Origin: Ophioderma brevispina
Lineage: Eukaryota > Echinodermata > Ophiuroidea > Amphilepidida > Ophiodermatidae
DNA: 64,000 nt
NCBI GenBank assembly: GCA_023653785.1
Contig: JAMKCH010001578.1
Location: forward strand, 55,362 to 119,361
Direction of reading: 5' to 3'
Under the pieces are notes generated by a model. It was not told where the DNA came from and did no database searches. It saw only the letters and a program-made list of their open reading frames with translations. Below, piece by piece: positions 1-12,104 of the stretch (the stretch's first letter is position 1; every line of letters begins with the position of its first letter). The translations under genes were made by a program, and so were the position numbers.

Positions 1-2827
1 GGTGAATTTATGTATGAAGTATCACAGAAAGAACGTGAATCTTGCAATGTGTCTTCATAGCAACATAGGCCAAACGTCAGTAAGATTTACACGTGCTGTT
101 TTAGTGATTTTCGAAATTTTGAGTATCGAGCTGGTGAATTCAGTTGCCCGGACTCGAAGCTTCCGAGCGAGTCCCGGGAAATACTAGTAGAAACTACTGG
201 TTTCAACAAGATTCCACCACTGCACTGTCACACACGCTCTACAGTGTAGAAATGGTGTCAAGAAAGTCATATAATGCTGTTTACAGTGTAGACACTAATG
301 ATGTTAACAAAGTCATACATATGCATTCTATACAATGTAGACTTCGTTGACAACTAATGATGTTAAAGTCATACAATAGAATCTAAGGTCATATGCATTC
401 TATACAATGTAGACTCTGATTTCAATAAAAGTCATAATAGACCCCACTGCGCCATACACTCACTCTACACTGATGCTAACCAAAAGTAGAAAATAGACCC
501 GTGTAATATGCTCTAGATACAATGTAGACACTGATGTCAACAGTCATAATACACCCCGCTGTGTCATGCACTCTCTACACGTACTGATGTCAACCAAACG
601 CAGATAATAGCCCCACTGTGTAATACGCTCTAGATACAATGTAGACTCTGATGTCATAATAGACATAATAGACCCAATGTGTCTTACACTCTCTATACAG
701 TGTAGACACTAATTAGTTAATGATGTCAACAAAGTCATACAATAGACCCCACTGTGTCATACACTCAATTTCTACAGTGTTGACACTAATGATGTCAACA
801 AAAGTCATGCAATAGACCCCGCTTTGTCATACACTCTCTACACAGTGTAGACACTAATTAGTTAATGATGTCAACAAAAGTCATGCAATAGACCCCACTG
901 TGTCAAACACTTTCTATACATGCAGTGTAGAAATTGGTGTCAACAAAAGTCATTCAATAGCCTTCAATGTCGCATATGCTTTATATACAGGATAAGACAT
1001 TAATGGTGTCAAGTCAGTCATACAATAGACCCCACTTTGTCATACACTTCCTATACAATGTAGAAACTACTGGTTTCAACAAAGTCAAAGACGCCACCAC
1101 TGCACTGTCACACACGCTCTACAGTGTAGAAATGGTGTCAAGAAAGTCAGATTTACAGTGTAGACACTAATGATGTTAACAAAGTCATACAATAGAACCC
1201 AGTGTCATATGCATTCTATACAATGTAGACTCTATTTGAATAAAAGACATAATAGACCTCACTGCGCCATAGTCGCTCTACACTGATGCTAACCAAAGGC
1301 AGAAAATAGCCCCACTGTGTAATATGCTCTAGATACAATGTAGAATCTGATGTCAACAAAGTCATAATAGACCTCACTGTCTCATACGCAATCTATACAA
1401 TGTAGACAGTACACTGATGTCAACAAAGGTCATACAATTTAGACTTCAGTGTCGCATACGCTTTCTATACAGGGTAGACATTTATGGTATCTAGTCAGTC
1501 ATACAATAGACCCCACTGTGTCATACACTCAATTTCTACAGTGTTGACACTAATGATGTCAACAAAGTCATACAATAGACCCCCCACTTTGTCATACACT
1601 TCCTGTACAGCGTAGAAACTACTGGTTTCAACAAAGTCAAAGACGCCACCACTGCACTGTCATACATGCTCTACAGTGTAGAAATGGTTTCGCATACACT
1701 TTCTATACAGGGTAGACATCAATGGTGTCTAGTCAGTCATACAATAGACCCCACTGTGTCATACACTCAATTTCTACAGTGTTGACACTAATTATTAGGT
1801 CAACAAAGTCATACGATAGACCCCACTTTGTCATACACTTCCTATACTGTGTAGAAAGTACCGGTTTCAACAAAGTCATATAATGCTCTGTTTACAGTGT
1901 AGACACTAATGATGTTAACAACATATTACAGAACAGTGTCATATGCAATCTATACAATGTAGACTCTACTGATTTCAAAAAAGTCATATAATAGACCCCA
2001 CTGCACCATACACTCACTCTACATTGATGTTAACCAAAGGCAGAAAATAGCCCCACTGTGTAATATGCTCTAGATACAATGTAGACACCGATGTCAACAG
2101 TCAATAGACCCCACTGTGTCATACGAAATCTATACAGAGTAGACTCTACTGATTTCAAGTCATATAACAGACCCCACCGCGCCATACACTCGCTCTACAC
2201 TGATGTCAACCAAACGCAGATAATAGCCCCCAGTGCGCAATACGCTGTAGATACAATGTAGACTCTGATGTCAACAAAGTCATATAATAGACCCCACTGT
2301 GTCATACACTCTCTCCCGGCACTCTCTTTAAAGTGTAGACATATGTCAACAAAGTCATATAATAGACTTCAGTGCTGCATAAGCCTTTACCGTCAGAAGA
2401 CGGATCTGACGAATTCCGACGTGAGACAGACTGCTAATGTCAACAAAGTCATATAATAGACCCCATTGTGTCATACGCTTTCTATAAAGTGTACACTGAT
2501 GTCCACATAAGTCATACAATAGACTTCAGTGACGCACACTCTTTCTATACAGGGTAGACATTAATGGTGTCAAGTCAGTCATTCAATAGACCCCACTGTG
2601 TCATACACTCAGTTTCCATAATGTTGACACTAATGATGTCAACAAAGTCATATAGTAGACCAAACTGTGTCATACACTCTCTACAGTGTAGACACTAATT
2701 ATGTCAACAAAGTCATAAAATAGACCCCACTGTCATACATGATCTACAATGTAGAAATGGTGTCAAGAAAGTCATAACAGACCCCACTGTACCATACACT
2801 CACTCCATGCAGCGTAGACACTATAGT

Positions 2828-3007
2828 CCATTTCTCTACCTCTGTGCAGTGATGTCACAACCTTCACGGAGCCTTTACGCATGCGTCAAGATATGTTGTC
2901 TTTGTGCGCACGTGTACAAATGCCTTTGTTTTAAACCAACGCGAGCGGTTTACTGGTGCGACCGTCAAATCTCGCGCTGATGTCACTGCACGGAGGAAGG
3001 CAAATGG
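2828..3007. mobile_element. MITE-like element 1 inside the satellite
   Basis: A 180-bp insert unlike the satellite, with ~30-bp imperfect terminal inverted repeats. The left end begins CCATTTCTCTACCTCTGTGC. The reverse complement of the right end begins CCATTTGCCTTCCTCCGTGC. Both continue into GCAGTGA..TCA. The interior is more GC-rich and CpG-rich than the satellite. No clear target duplication could be assigned because the host repeat is itself degenerate. No coding capacity. Confidence 0.72.
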
Positions 3008-3079
3008 TGTATAATGATGTCAACAAAGGAAAATTATGGTCCCTACTATGTCATACACTCGTTATCCAGTGTAGACACA

Positions 3080-3220
3080 TATGGTGAGTTCAGAGTTCAT
3101 CGCTATCCATCGTGCGACCCTAGGCTCTTTCACATGCTTTGTGCGCATTGTACTCTGTGCGCAAAGCATCTTTGCAAGACTAGCGTTGGCCGATGAAAAA
3201 CGAACTCTGAATGCGCCATA
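3080..3220. mobile_element. MITE-like element 2 inside the satellite
   Basis: A second ~140-bp non-satellite insert with inverted ends. The left end reads TATGGTGAGTTCAGAGTTC. The reverse complement of the right end reads TATGGCGCATTCAGAGTTCG. The middle has a further dyad around 'tgtgcgca' and 'tgtgcgcaaagc'. It interrupts one satellite unit, which resumes directly after it. The family is unknown. Confidence 0.62.
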
Positions 3221-3447
3221 ATGGTGTCAACAAAGTCACACAATAGACCACACTGCATCATACAATTTCTATACAGTGTAAACACTAATGTCAACAAAGT
3301 CATACAATAGACCCCACAGTCATAAGCTAATGATGTTGAAAAAATCATGATACACCCCAGGCACCCCACTGCTCTCTGTATAGTATAAACACTAATGATA
3401 TCAACCAAGTCATATCATAGACCCAACTGTCATACACTATTCATTGT

Positions 3448-4060
3448 AGATGTAAAATGCCTCATCCTCCATTCCCCACTCGCTTTTTTCCCCTCGAGTA
3501 CCGTACTTTCTTCTCACCAAATTTGCTGTCAGGATATATGGAGCTAAAAGTCTGGTAACCGGATACTTCCATGTATGCATAAATATGCATATATGTGATG
3601 CGATGCAGCTAAATGAGTCGTTTGAAGAAACAAAATAAAAATTCAGTTTTCAATTGCATTTTATTTGCCATTTTCTGGGCTTCATTTTGCTGAAACCCCC
3701 ATCACAATTGGACTTTTGGTTCCAGAGATATGGTCATTTATGTGTTACTCAAAACAATGAAATACAACAGAAGTTAAACACTATTATTGACTATATCTCA
3801 AAATCAATATTTACGACAAACGACTCATCTAGCTTGATCACCTCACATATCATCAAATTTGATTATTTTGGGTCTAAATTGGGTTGGTCACAGTCAAGAG
3901 TCTATGAATGGAATGGGTAATGAGGGCTCATTATATGGAACGAAAAAGTGAATTTTGTTTGGTATCTCTTACATGGAATGAAAGTTCCCCTAGTTTAAAT
4001 TATAGAGTTGATTTTCCAACAACAATAATTAAAAAGTGAAATTCTGAACAACAAAAACAT
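3448..4060. other. AT-rich spacer, nothing recognised
   Basis: Single-copy-looking AT-rich DNA. A plus-strand 88-codon open frame at 3654-3920 has no recognisable motif, no splice support and composition like its surroundings, so it is not annotated as a gene. Confidence 0.5.
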
Positions 4061-4424
4061 TTAAAGGCAGACTCAGAGATTTCCTGAGGAGGGCACCCTC
4101 AATTTCCAAAAAATGGTGTTTTTTTGCATGTACATAATGCTTGTCCATATACTAATCACTGTGTGAAATTGCTAAGCTTAAATCGAATTCGTTCATATAG
4201 AAAATCACAACTTTGTTATAAAATTCCGGATCCAGAATTTTTGTTATACACAGTATCCTATGGGGCGTAATACTACACATAAATGTTTACTGAATCAAAA
4301 CGAAAAATCCGATTCATCTCAAATTTCGGAATTGTGCATTTAGGTTACTATCTTTAGTTCTTGTTGACTATTTTTATTATTACACAAAAAAATAATATTT
4401 CGAAATCTCTGAGTCAGACTTTAA
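4061..4424. mobile_element. TTAA-flanked MITE, copy A
   Basis: A 356-bp element between two TTAA tetranucleotides (4061-4064 and 4421-4424). The left terminus after TTAA is AGGCAGACTCAGAGATTTC. The reverse complement of the right terminus is AGTCTGACTCAGAGATTTC. It is the uninterrupted relative of the element at 18596-19631, which lies in the opposite orientation. TTAA duplication is typical of piggyBac-type transposition, but the ends do not show the usual CCC start, so the superfamily is left open. Non-coding. Confidence 0.85.
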
Positions 4425-5001
4425 CCAAATACTTGTAAACAAAACAAGACTTTAAAAAAAATACAACAAGTAAAACTTGCAAATCTCCTGGTTTGTAGCT
4501 AATCAGACATTATTGTCTTCACTCATATGTTAATAAACCTTTGTACCCCATGCACCTACCTTGGCCAAAGCCATGGGGATACAAGCAAAACAACAATGCA
4601 TAGTAATTAATTCAATGTGTCCAAAACTTTTCACACTTCACAAGCACAATCTGAGAATGATATTGCACCATATATACATGGTCAAAAATAATGTCCTGAA
4701 ACTTAATATTTGATATTACAGCCTTAATATTGCTTATTACCCATGTTCACACATGAAATAAATTTGATGATTTTGTAGAAATATTCTTTTTTTTGGGGGG
4801 GGGGATATTTTTGAGCCACACTTACACACTGTATCAATATCACATACATATGTAATAAACAATTTTGGAGAGGGCTAAGAAAACACCCTGATACTTAATT
4901 ATTATAAGGCCCACCTATTTTTGTGATGATCAAACCATTCTCAATAGAACAATGAATAACAGTATTTTTTATAAATGCAAGCATCAATTTGAAGCTTGAA
5001 T

Positions 5002-5061
5002 CTACCCTTTCTGAAGTCTTGATGCTATAGAGTTCATCATCTTGTTTTGGTTGACAACTTC
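5002..5061 (-). CDS. Possible terminal exon of the SET gene (speculative)
   Basis: On the minus strand a pyrimidine-rich acceptor ending in tttccag precedes 5061, and the following phase-0 frame runs 19 codons to a TAG at 5002-5004. Phase 0 is what the SET exon ending at 7970 requires. The peptide is too short to recognise. A competing phase-0 candidate begins near 6718 (acceptor tgttcgcag) and runs about 40 codons. Only transcript data can decide; neither may be right. Confidence 0.2.
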   Translation of the reverse strand, partial: EVVNQNKMMNSIASRLQKG

Positions 5062-7324
5062 CTGGAAAATTATGGGAAATAGTGAGAAACAGCACTGACA
5101 AATACAGGGAATTATTATGCATCACAAGCTTCTGTGTGGTGCAATACACTGGTATGCATTGCGTGCATCCCCAACACTGTACAATACACAAATTATTGGA
5201 CTCTGGGTGGTGGCCAACTCATCACATACATAAATGCTACAGTTTTGTTACTTTAAGGCCATCTTTTCATTGATTCTTTTTTCAAGTCAGCCTCTTTTCT
5301 CATTTAAATTAATGATAACATTCATTGGATGGGAAATATTGGATAATATCTAAGCAGTACTACTACTAGTACCAGGTGGTAAAATCGGAGGCTTGAGGAG
5401 GGTGGATTCAAGCTTCAAAATGATATACAATTGGCATAAAAAGCTTCAAAAATGCACTTCCTATATGTGCATGGCCATGACATTGGAAAATTTTAGTACT
5501 CGAAATTTCATTTCATTCTAGTTTAACATGTAACACCTTCGAACTGGTTATTTTTGTTTGAGACTATGTGTACATGTATAGATAGAGATTTAAAAAACCT
5601 GAAACAAGACAACACACATTTAGTTTATTTATTGCTAACTCGATATACATCTTGGTCCCCAAAATGGCCCAAAAAAATTTGACCTTTGAAAAAACACATT
5701 TCCTACGACTTGTAATAACACCAGAAAGAAAATCCCAAATAATTTTTGTTCTGCTCACAATTGCTCAAACTATATATCAATGCATCCGATTTCATTTCTA
5801 ATGGCTGCAATAAATAATACATGCCCATCAAAAAATGTGTTACATTCGTTTCATTTGGTGTCTTAGACACAATGTAGAAAAATAGAAGCATTGTAAAATT
5901 GTTTTGTATGCTTCATGGGCAAAATATTCCACTTATATATAGTTCACTTTCATTGCCTTCTTCAACCATGAACTGAGTGAAAATATGTGCAGCTTTCCAT
6001 ATCCATTTAAATTGATGACTTGTCAAGGGGTAAATTTGGTGTCAAATGAAACAAACGTAACATGCATCTATCCATACATGATCTGCACAGTCAGAAGAGG
6101 TAAGAAAGCTATTATATCAGAGAGTCATATAGAAGGTTTTATCTTTATTTTTTCCAACAAAAGAGGGTTCAAACTATGAATTTTTAACAGAACTGGACCT
6201 TGTATATCCATGTTTTAATTTTTGAACCTCATGTCACTTTGATTTCCCAGTATTGTGGCCATGCAAATATATTATACCATTTAATTAACTGTCTGCATTG
6301 TTAGTAGAAACAGTGAAATGAATCTTCATTTAACATGAAGACATAATAATGAACAAAAAATTAAGACCATCCAGTCAAACTAATTTTCAGTTGGGAGGGC
6401 AACACAGTAGTTTCTCTTTCTGCCTATGAAAATGATATATGATCTCAATTTGATTCTCGAGATCATACATCATAGTTTGCACCCAACTCTTACACAAAAC
6501 TAAAAATAGGTATTGTTCGCGCAGAAGAACCTTGGACACTCAGCAAGCAACGGCTGCAATGTGCGTGCCACAGACAGCGTATCATTGAAAAAGCTACGTG
6601 ATAATTGACCAATCGCGCTTTGATATTTCGGGGTTAGCCAAAAGGTCGCGCTGATCGACTGAGGCACACCACATGCTGTATACGCTGGCATACGTTCGAT
6701 TCTGTACACGGTTCTCCTGCGAACATTATAGTAGCCAATATGATGCAATGCAAAAATGTGCACATTGACATTAATTTTTTTCAGCTTGAGGTAAACAGAA
6801 ATAATAAATGCTGATTGCTGAAAGATGTGATTGAACAATTTCTTGTCAAATAACCTGTTATTGTAGATGCTGCATCTTCGACAACAGTGACCTGTTTGAA
6901 ACATCCAAGTAAATATTGATTTTAAACAGAAGGTTAACAAAACCAATATTATGGATTATCATTTATATCAGGTTTTTTGTGTTACAATAAAGCTACGTAT
7001 TCAATATCGTACATGCTGTTATCACGTTCGACCTTCGGCCGCATGTGAAACAGCACCCATCCATGGGTATTTTTCCGTATTGCATGAACAAACAGGGGAT
7101 AACTAATAATACATGGGAATGATAATTTAAAACGTATTATCAGGTGATTTTCTTTCCAAATTAATGACTCCCCTGATAATCCTCAAAAGAGCTTAATTCA
7201 AAATTTCATATCATTGCTATAAAGAGCTTTCATAGTACATGTACTCCAGTACCTTTTGGGTTTATCTAGAAAATTCCAAAACATTCTCTCTTACTCTAAT
7301 AATTCCATCAGCACTTTCCTGAAC

Positions 7325-7363
7325 CTTCCATGTATTACCTAAAGTTTAGATAATACATGGAAG
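7325..7363. repeat. 39-nt near-perfect palindrome
   Basis: Arms CTTCCATGTATTA and TAATACATGGAAG are exact inverse complements. The 13-nt centre (cctaaagtttaga) is itself palindromic around a single G, so almost the whole 39 nt can pair. It could extrude as a cruciform or be the remnant of a very short inverted-repeat element. Confidence 0.8.
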
Positions 7364-7969
7364 TGTTGCCTAAAGTTTACATATCAAAATCACTGTTTTC
7401 TTGAACATACTACAACATTCTCCTCTGTTCCAGTTTTTCTTTTTAACCTTTCTTGAACTTTCTATGTTCTGAACCTGTTCAGTATTTGACACTTTTCTAG
7501 CACATTCTGTGTATTATAGCTATTGCCAGTGTAGTTACCAGAACAGTCAATGTATTATAACAAATATACATCTCTGGCACCCTTTTTAAAGGGTACGTTG
7601 AAAATTGTTAAAAAAAAGGTGAACCAAGACATCCCCCCAATCGGTGGAGTGACAAAGGGGGGGGGGAATGAAAATTTGAGATCACAGAAAATTTATAGTT
7701 CTGATTAAACAGGATTTTTGAACACATTAAGAGGCGTTTATATGAAATTGGGCCAAAAAGAAAATTAATTCACTACATACTTTAGGGCTCATCAGAATAT
7801 CATATTGGGCCGGTGTTTTTCTTTTATATTCAATTCCTCTGTTAAGGTTTTTGACAACTCCATTATTTTTGAACTGAATAGGTATGATTGGAAGTATGTC
7901 CTAGCTGCTGCTATCATTACCAAAATACCGTGCATATTTTCTATTTTAAAATTGGTAAGAGATTCTTAC

Positions 7970-8159
7970 CTGCCGCCATGGCAGCTCGTCAACACCATAA
8001 TCATACCGTAGCTCAGTGTTCGGTTCCACAGTAGTAAGGGCAAATAAACAAAGATGTGCGGTGTCTTCTATTTCTATTTTTTTCATTATGCAATTGGGGT
8101 TGATATGGTCATCATTCACCCATCTTGCTAAGCATGAGTCTTCTTGGGAGGCATCGATC
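7970..8159 (-). CDS. SET-domain methyltransferase, exon 3 (SET C-terminal half)
   Basis: A 190-nt exon with acceptor tatgcttgcag before 8159 and consensus donor CAG/GTAAGAAT after 7970. It encodes 63 residues plus one split-codon base and ends in phase 0. Seen in the peptide: IDAS; the substrate/AdoMet-pocket strand RWVNDDHINPNC, which corresponds to the SET 'NHS..PNC' motif with N-D-D-H in place of N-H-S; HLCLFAL; and the catalytic motif ELRYDYG followed by LPWR. IDAS, N-D-D-H and YDYG..LPWR are features I associate with KMT5A/SETD8-like single-SET proteins, which methylate lysines on histones or other proteins using S-adenosylmethionine. No post-SET cysteine cluster follows. No frameshift or stop occurs. 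Whether the protein ends soon after this exon is not clear. Confidence 0.9.
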
Positions 8160-9556
8160 CTGCAAGCATACAAACAAATTCCAAAATGATCAAATAAGTA
8201 CAGCATTGCAAAACATATTACTTGACAAATTTTAAATGACAACATTTGTTTACATACTAATCATTATCTTTACTAACTTGTTGATGGCACATTTCATTAT
8301 TGAAATACAGCCCTGATCATGACACCGCTAAATTCCAAGCTCATTTGCTGTTTCCAAGACACACCCTGTATGAGTCTTGGTCTAGCACTTTTTTTATTAT
8401 TAATATTTTTGTTATTTGTATTTTTTATTCAAGTTGGTATTCATAATGCTTATTTGCCATAGAAATCCAAGTTTTATACAGTTTGAAGAAATTTGGTCAA
8501 AAGTCACATAGGGGTCGCAAGCGTACAACCTGCATGCACCTCATTTTAAGGTCCATTCATATTTCACTGCACTGCAAGCACTACGATGTCACAGCATGTA
8601 GTCCTGCATGCGGTACCGCAATCCAGTTAATTGTATTGTGTTGCTGCTATGCTGAGTCCAAAGAAATTAAAAGGGAGAACTCAGACTCTTTTTGATACCC
8701 TGTGTTATGCTATGACGTGGCGGCCATCTTGGATTGTCACGTATGGAGGCGACTTAGTATACCTCCGGAAAATTTCGGCGGGCAAGCCGACACCGAACGA
8801 TATTTGGCGTGAGAGATAGGTCGCGTATTTCTGACTTGGCGTAGGCTGCGATGACCGCGACCTCTGTAATATTTGCGCGGAGCAGTGCTTGACGCATATT
8901 TTGACAACCACGCGAATAAATCGAAGATGACCAAGTGTATAACGCTAATATCCGGAGGTACACTAAGTCTCCCCATACGGAACCAAGATGGCGAGTTCTC
9001 CTATAGAACTTCATTGGTTGAGTCATAGGTGGTTTCACTCACATTTTGCTGCACTGCATTCAGTGCAGTGAGGTATGAACAAGCTTGAAGTCTTTGGCCA
9101 GTGCATAGTCCAAGTATGAAGTTAATCCTTCAATCATAAGAGAAATGGACCGTCAATCTTTGCTTAAGGCCACAGGCCACAGTTCACACACAGACCATAG
9201 AGTGGAAAAGTATTATCAAACCTAGTCTTTTCTGCTATGCAAGCAACAAAAAGCAGCACTGGAAATGGGTATGGAAGTGCCATTGAGTTTGGAAAAAAAT
9301 ATTAACTTCCTGGGAACATAATTAATTTCTCAAATATACTACAGATTTCAATCCATTCCTTATGTATGTCTTTACTTGGAAAGGCCCAAAATTTCCCACC
9401 AAATAGTAAAATTTCCTGTACAGAAGCTTATTGATTTCCACAATTGTTTTCAAAACCTGGAAAGCAAAAAAGGTTGTTAAGATTTTACTGTGCAAGATTT
9501 GGTTAATGCTCCATGGAATTTGGTGTATTCTAACTCTAACATATATATATACTTAC
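8160..9556 (-). other. Intron 2 of the SET gene, carrying nested repeats
   Basis: A 1.4-kb intron between phase-matched donor and acceptor. It contains a TIR element at 8719-8993. Around that is a looser outer pair of inverted segments (about 8553-8585 and 9047-9085, both containing TCACTGCACTG), consistent with one element nested in another. Otherwise AT-rich and non-coding. Confidence 0.7.
8719..8993. mobile_element. MITE with ~50-bp inverted ends starting in a GCCATCTTGG motif
   Basis: The left end contains CGGCCATCTTGG, CGTATGGAGG, GACTTAGTATACCTCCGG. The reverse complement of the right end contains TCGCCATCTTGG, CGTATGGGGA, GACTTAGTGTACCTCCGG. The ~275-bp element is CpG-rich compared with the surrounding intron. 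The termini carry a CCAAGATGGC-type word resembling the YY1 consensus, also seen in the foldback element at 36.6-41.1 kb. The ends may extend a few bases farther. No transposase. Confidence 0.78.
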
Positions 9557-9695
9557 CCCCATATCAAGCCTCTGTGTTTATAAAAAAACACAAAGTCCAT
9601 ATTCCTATCATCATCATAATCTGCTACCCTTTGCCCTCGATATTCGAGAAGGAATTCTCCTTTACTGAAGGTAATTGTAGTGAAGAGACCATGAC
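9557..9695 (-). CDS. SET-domain methyltransferase, exon 2 (SET N-terminal half)
   Basis: A 139-nt exon with acceptor attcctttaaag before 9695 and donor GGG/GTAAGTAT after 9557. It starts by completing the split codon from exon 1 and ends two bases into a codon completed by exon 3, giving Trp-Gly-Ile-Asp across the junction. The peptide begins G-H-G-L-F, the G-x-G AdoMet-binding turn of SET domains (usually GRGVF). It continues with FSKGEFLLEYRGQ, the conserved strand ending in the E-Y-x-G motif. An acidic loop (YDDDRN) then precedes the aromatic FVFFYKH strand. Fully open; joins exons 1 and 3 without a phase error. Confidence 0.9.
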
Positions 9696-11490
9696 CTTTA
9701 AAGGAATAATTAAACAAGTTTTACATGTAATTGGGTGGGACATGATTGATACATATCTTCTGGGCTATCTTCGGTGGAGAATTAGAAGGGAGCCAGTGGC
9801 ATTTACCCCTCTACTTTTGTTAGTGGGGACGTACCCACCTTGCTTTGGAGAAGCATTTTAACCCTTGCGGTTGTGGAGTTGTTCCCACAACATTTAGGTA
9901 GGATTGGGAAACTCTAGGCTATTTAATGTGTATTTAATTTTAAATTAGAATTAAAAAAGAAATTCTTTATTTCATTTAAATCGCAGACATTCAAACTTCT
10001 ATTTTTGCAATGATCAAGTTTCTATAATTTTAATCTCAAAGCATGAAATAAGGCCAAATCACATTCCTTTTAACATGCTTTTAGAAACACACTATATGTA
10101 TGTGATTCTAAATAACATAATTCATCTTATCTATTCCTTTGATACCGAGTGTCCCAGAAAAAGTTACATGTAGATTTTGATTAATATTATTTGATAACAA
10201 TTTCACTCTTTTCATTCATTTTAATAATAAAAATAGCCAACTACTATACCAACTATTATCAGCTGCATACATTGCATAGTGCACACATGCCAAACTCAAT
10301 AAATAGGTGTTGTTAACTTAACTTTGTCCTACTTATTGATTGTGCAAAAGCCTATAACATTATGGTCATTAGGTAATTCCATGCAGATGTCAACCTGGCA
10401 CCCAAATTTTCAACTTCATGTCAGAGCAACAAACTTGATTTCAAATGAAAGATAAACTTCTAATTTTCTAAGATATGTCCTCAGATTCCTCAGATTTTTT
10501 TCCTAAAATATTGATAAAATGATAAATGGACATTAAAGATTTGAAGCTATTTACAATGTATTGACCAGAATCTTACTGTCAACTTGGAATTCAAAATTTC
10601 ATTCAAATTCTATGTACCATATTTGTGTGAGCAGCAATAATACATTGTTGTATAGAGCTACCGCATTGACTACTATAGAGCAAATTTCTATATATAACGA
10701 GTGCTCGAAGATCTTGCAGCGAATTTGGTGGAAAAAACCATCAAGATACATAAAAAAGTACAAACTTTCAATCCATACATAATACAACTAAAGGGACAAG
10801 GCTGACATCTTACAGACCAATACAGCGAGCGTTTACTGTATTTGGTCCTCTATTGACGGAGCCACAGTTACATCAGAATTAACACATTCGATTCTTGTAA
10901 TTAACAGATCAATATGTGAATAGTACATTGCAAGACATCTATTTTGTAAAACTTTTATGTGTCCAGCAAATGAATGGATATGAATGGATATGTGAGCCCT
11001 AGTAATGTTATGCTAGACATTTTAATCAGTACTTTTCCTCACAAAAAAAAATGAGAGCATCAATGATGCGGTATCCTATGATTATGTGTCTCAATCTTTG
11101 ATTGGCCCACATTAGTCCCACAATGGGCTCATCAATGTGGGTGGCAGACAAGGTAAGGAAGAAAGTAGTCTCACCTGTTTAATGATCACAAAATTGGTAA
11201 GTTGCTGCATTAATTTTGCCTGTGAATTGACACATGTGACCTTTGACATCATTATCCATAACATTGTAGGTGTCCCTTTTCATAAGAATGATTGTAACCA
11301 AATTCGACAACCACCAAATATTTCCAGTAAATATAAGGCTTATGCAATTTTGCAATTTGACCCTACCCATAAATCAATGCTACCAAGTTTGGAATTGAAA
11401 CAACACTTTGTAAAGGTGGTGCTTGAATTGCAAGGCTCACTTATTTTGATCACTGGGTTGGATAAATGTTGGGATTACACCCACCCCTAT
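9696..11490 (-). other. Intron 1 of the SET gene, proximal part
   Basis: AT-rich intronic DNA between exons 1 and 2, continuing through the telomere-like array and a transposon fragment up to 12702. A plus-strand 119-codon frame at 11137-11496 and smaller frames around 10561-10787 have no recognisable motifs. No other feature was identified. Confidence 0.6.
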
Positions 11491-11990
11491 CAATAACCCT
11501 ACCCCTACTCCCAATTCTACACCTACCCCCTACCTCTACCAATACCCCTACTCCTTAGCTAACCCTATCCCCAACCCTACCCCTACCCTTAACCCTACTC
11601 CTTCCCCCAACCCTACCCCTAACCCTACCTGTACCTCTAACCAACCCCTACCCACAACCCTACCCCTAACCCTAAGCCTATTACCCTAACCCTAAACCCA
11701 ACACTACCTCTAACCCTACCCCTAATCCTATCCCTAAGCCTGACCTTATCCCTAACTCTACCCCTAACCCTACCCCCAACCCTACGCCTAACTTTACCCC
11801 AATCCTACACCTACAAACAAACCCTACCCCCAACCCTATGCCTATCCTTATCCTTAACCCTACCCCTAATTCTACCCCTAACCCTAAACTCAACTCTACT
11901 GTAACCCTATCTCTAACCCTAACCCTACCCTACCCCATAACCCTACCCCTAATCCTACCACTACCCATAACCTTATCCTTAAAGCAACTA
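11491..11990. repeat. Interstitial degenerate telomere-like (CCCTAA)n array
   Basis: About 500 bp of degenerate CCCTAA-type repeats, C-rich on the plus strand. Many units take a 12-bp form, AACCCTACCCCT, rather than pure CCCTAA, and later units diverge further (cctatcc, ctatctctaa). The complementary strand is G-rich and could form quadruplexes. Both flanks are ordinary sequence and the array lies within the SET gene's first intron, so it is interstitial, not a chromosome end. The minus-strand frame at 11681-11893 (glycine/leucine repeats) is an artefact of the repeat. Confidence 0.92.
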
Positions 11991-12104
11991 GGGATTATTT
12001 TAAAGCGTTTGTTTCACAATAAAATCTTGAAGGGTGATTAATGTTATAATAAAATTAAATACCACAAATATAATCTTTCAATGGTCTATCTGGGTATGAA
12101 TGAA

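Larger units (their letters stand above)
189..3447. repeat. Degenerate ~67-bp tandem satellite array
   Basis: About 45-50 diverged copies of a unit built around 'gtcatacaatagacccc', 'actgtgtcatacactc', 'tacagtgtagacacta' and 'atgatgtcaacaaa' run through the block. The unit is about 67 bp, but individual copies gain or lose blocks, so spacing is irregular. Some copies share longer variant segments (for example near 190-350 and 1060-1240), suggesting higher-order duplication. The short open frames in this block are by-products of the repeat. Two unrelated small inverted-repeat elements sit inside it and are listed separately. Confidence 0.93.
4425..7969. other. AT-rich region downstream of the SET gene
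   Basis: No confident gene. It could hold the last exon(s) of the minus-strand SET gene. Two acceptor-like sites followed by short phase-0 open stretches are visible, at 5061 and near 6718. A CpG-dense patch at about 6510-6725 stands out from its AT-rich flanks. The 148-codon minus-strand frame at 6500-6946 crosses this patch but shows no recognisable domain. A ~30-bp inverted repeat, carrying a word like TTCGTTTCATTTG on opposite strands, pairs about 5839-5868 with about 6028-6063. Otherwise nothing recognised. Confidence 0.4.

Noticed and set aside
189..3447. Possible CRISPR array because of short regular repeats
   Set aside because: Units are contiguous, degenerate and without unique spacers. 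The genome is eukaryotic, so this is a satellite.
6500..6946. 148-codon minus-strand open frame
   Set aside because: No recognisable domain and no splice or start support. It crosses a CpG-dense patch but could be chance; kept only as a note on the SET gene 3' region.
11681..12041. Gly/Leu- and Pro/Thr-rich frames
   Set aside because: Translations of the telomere-like repeat.
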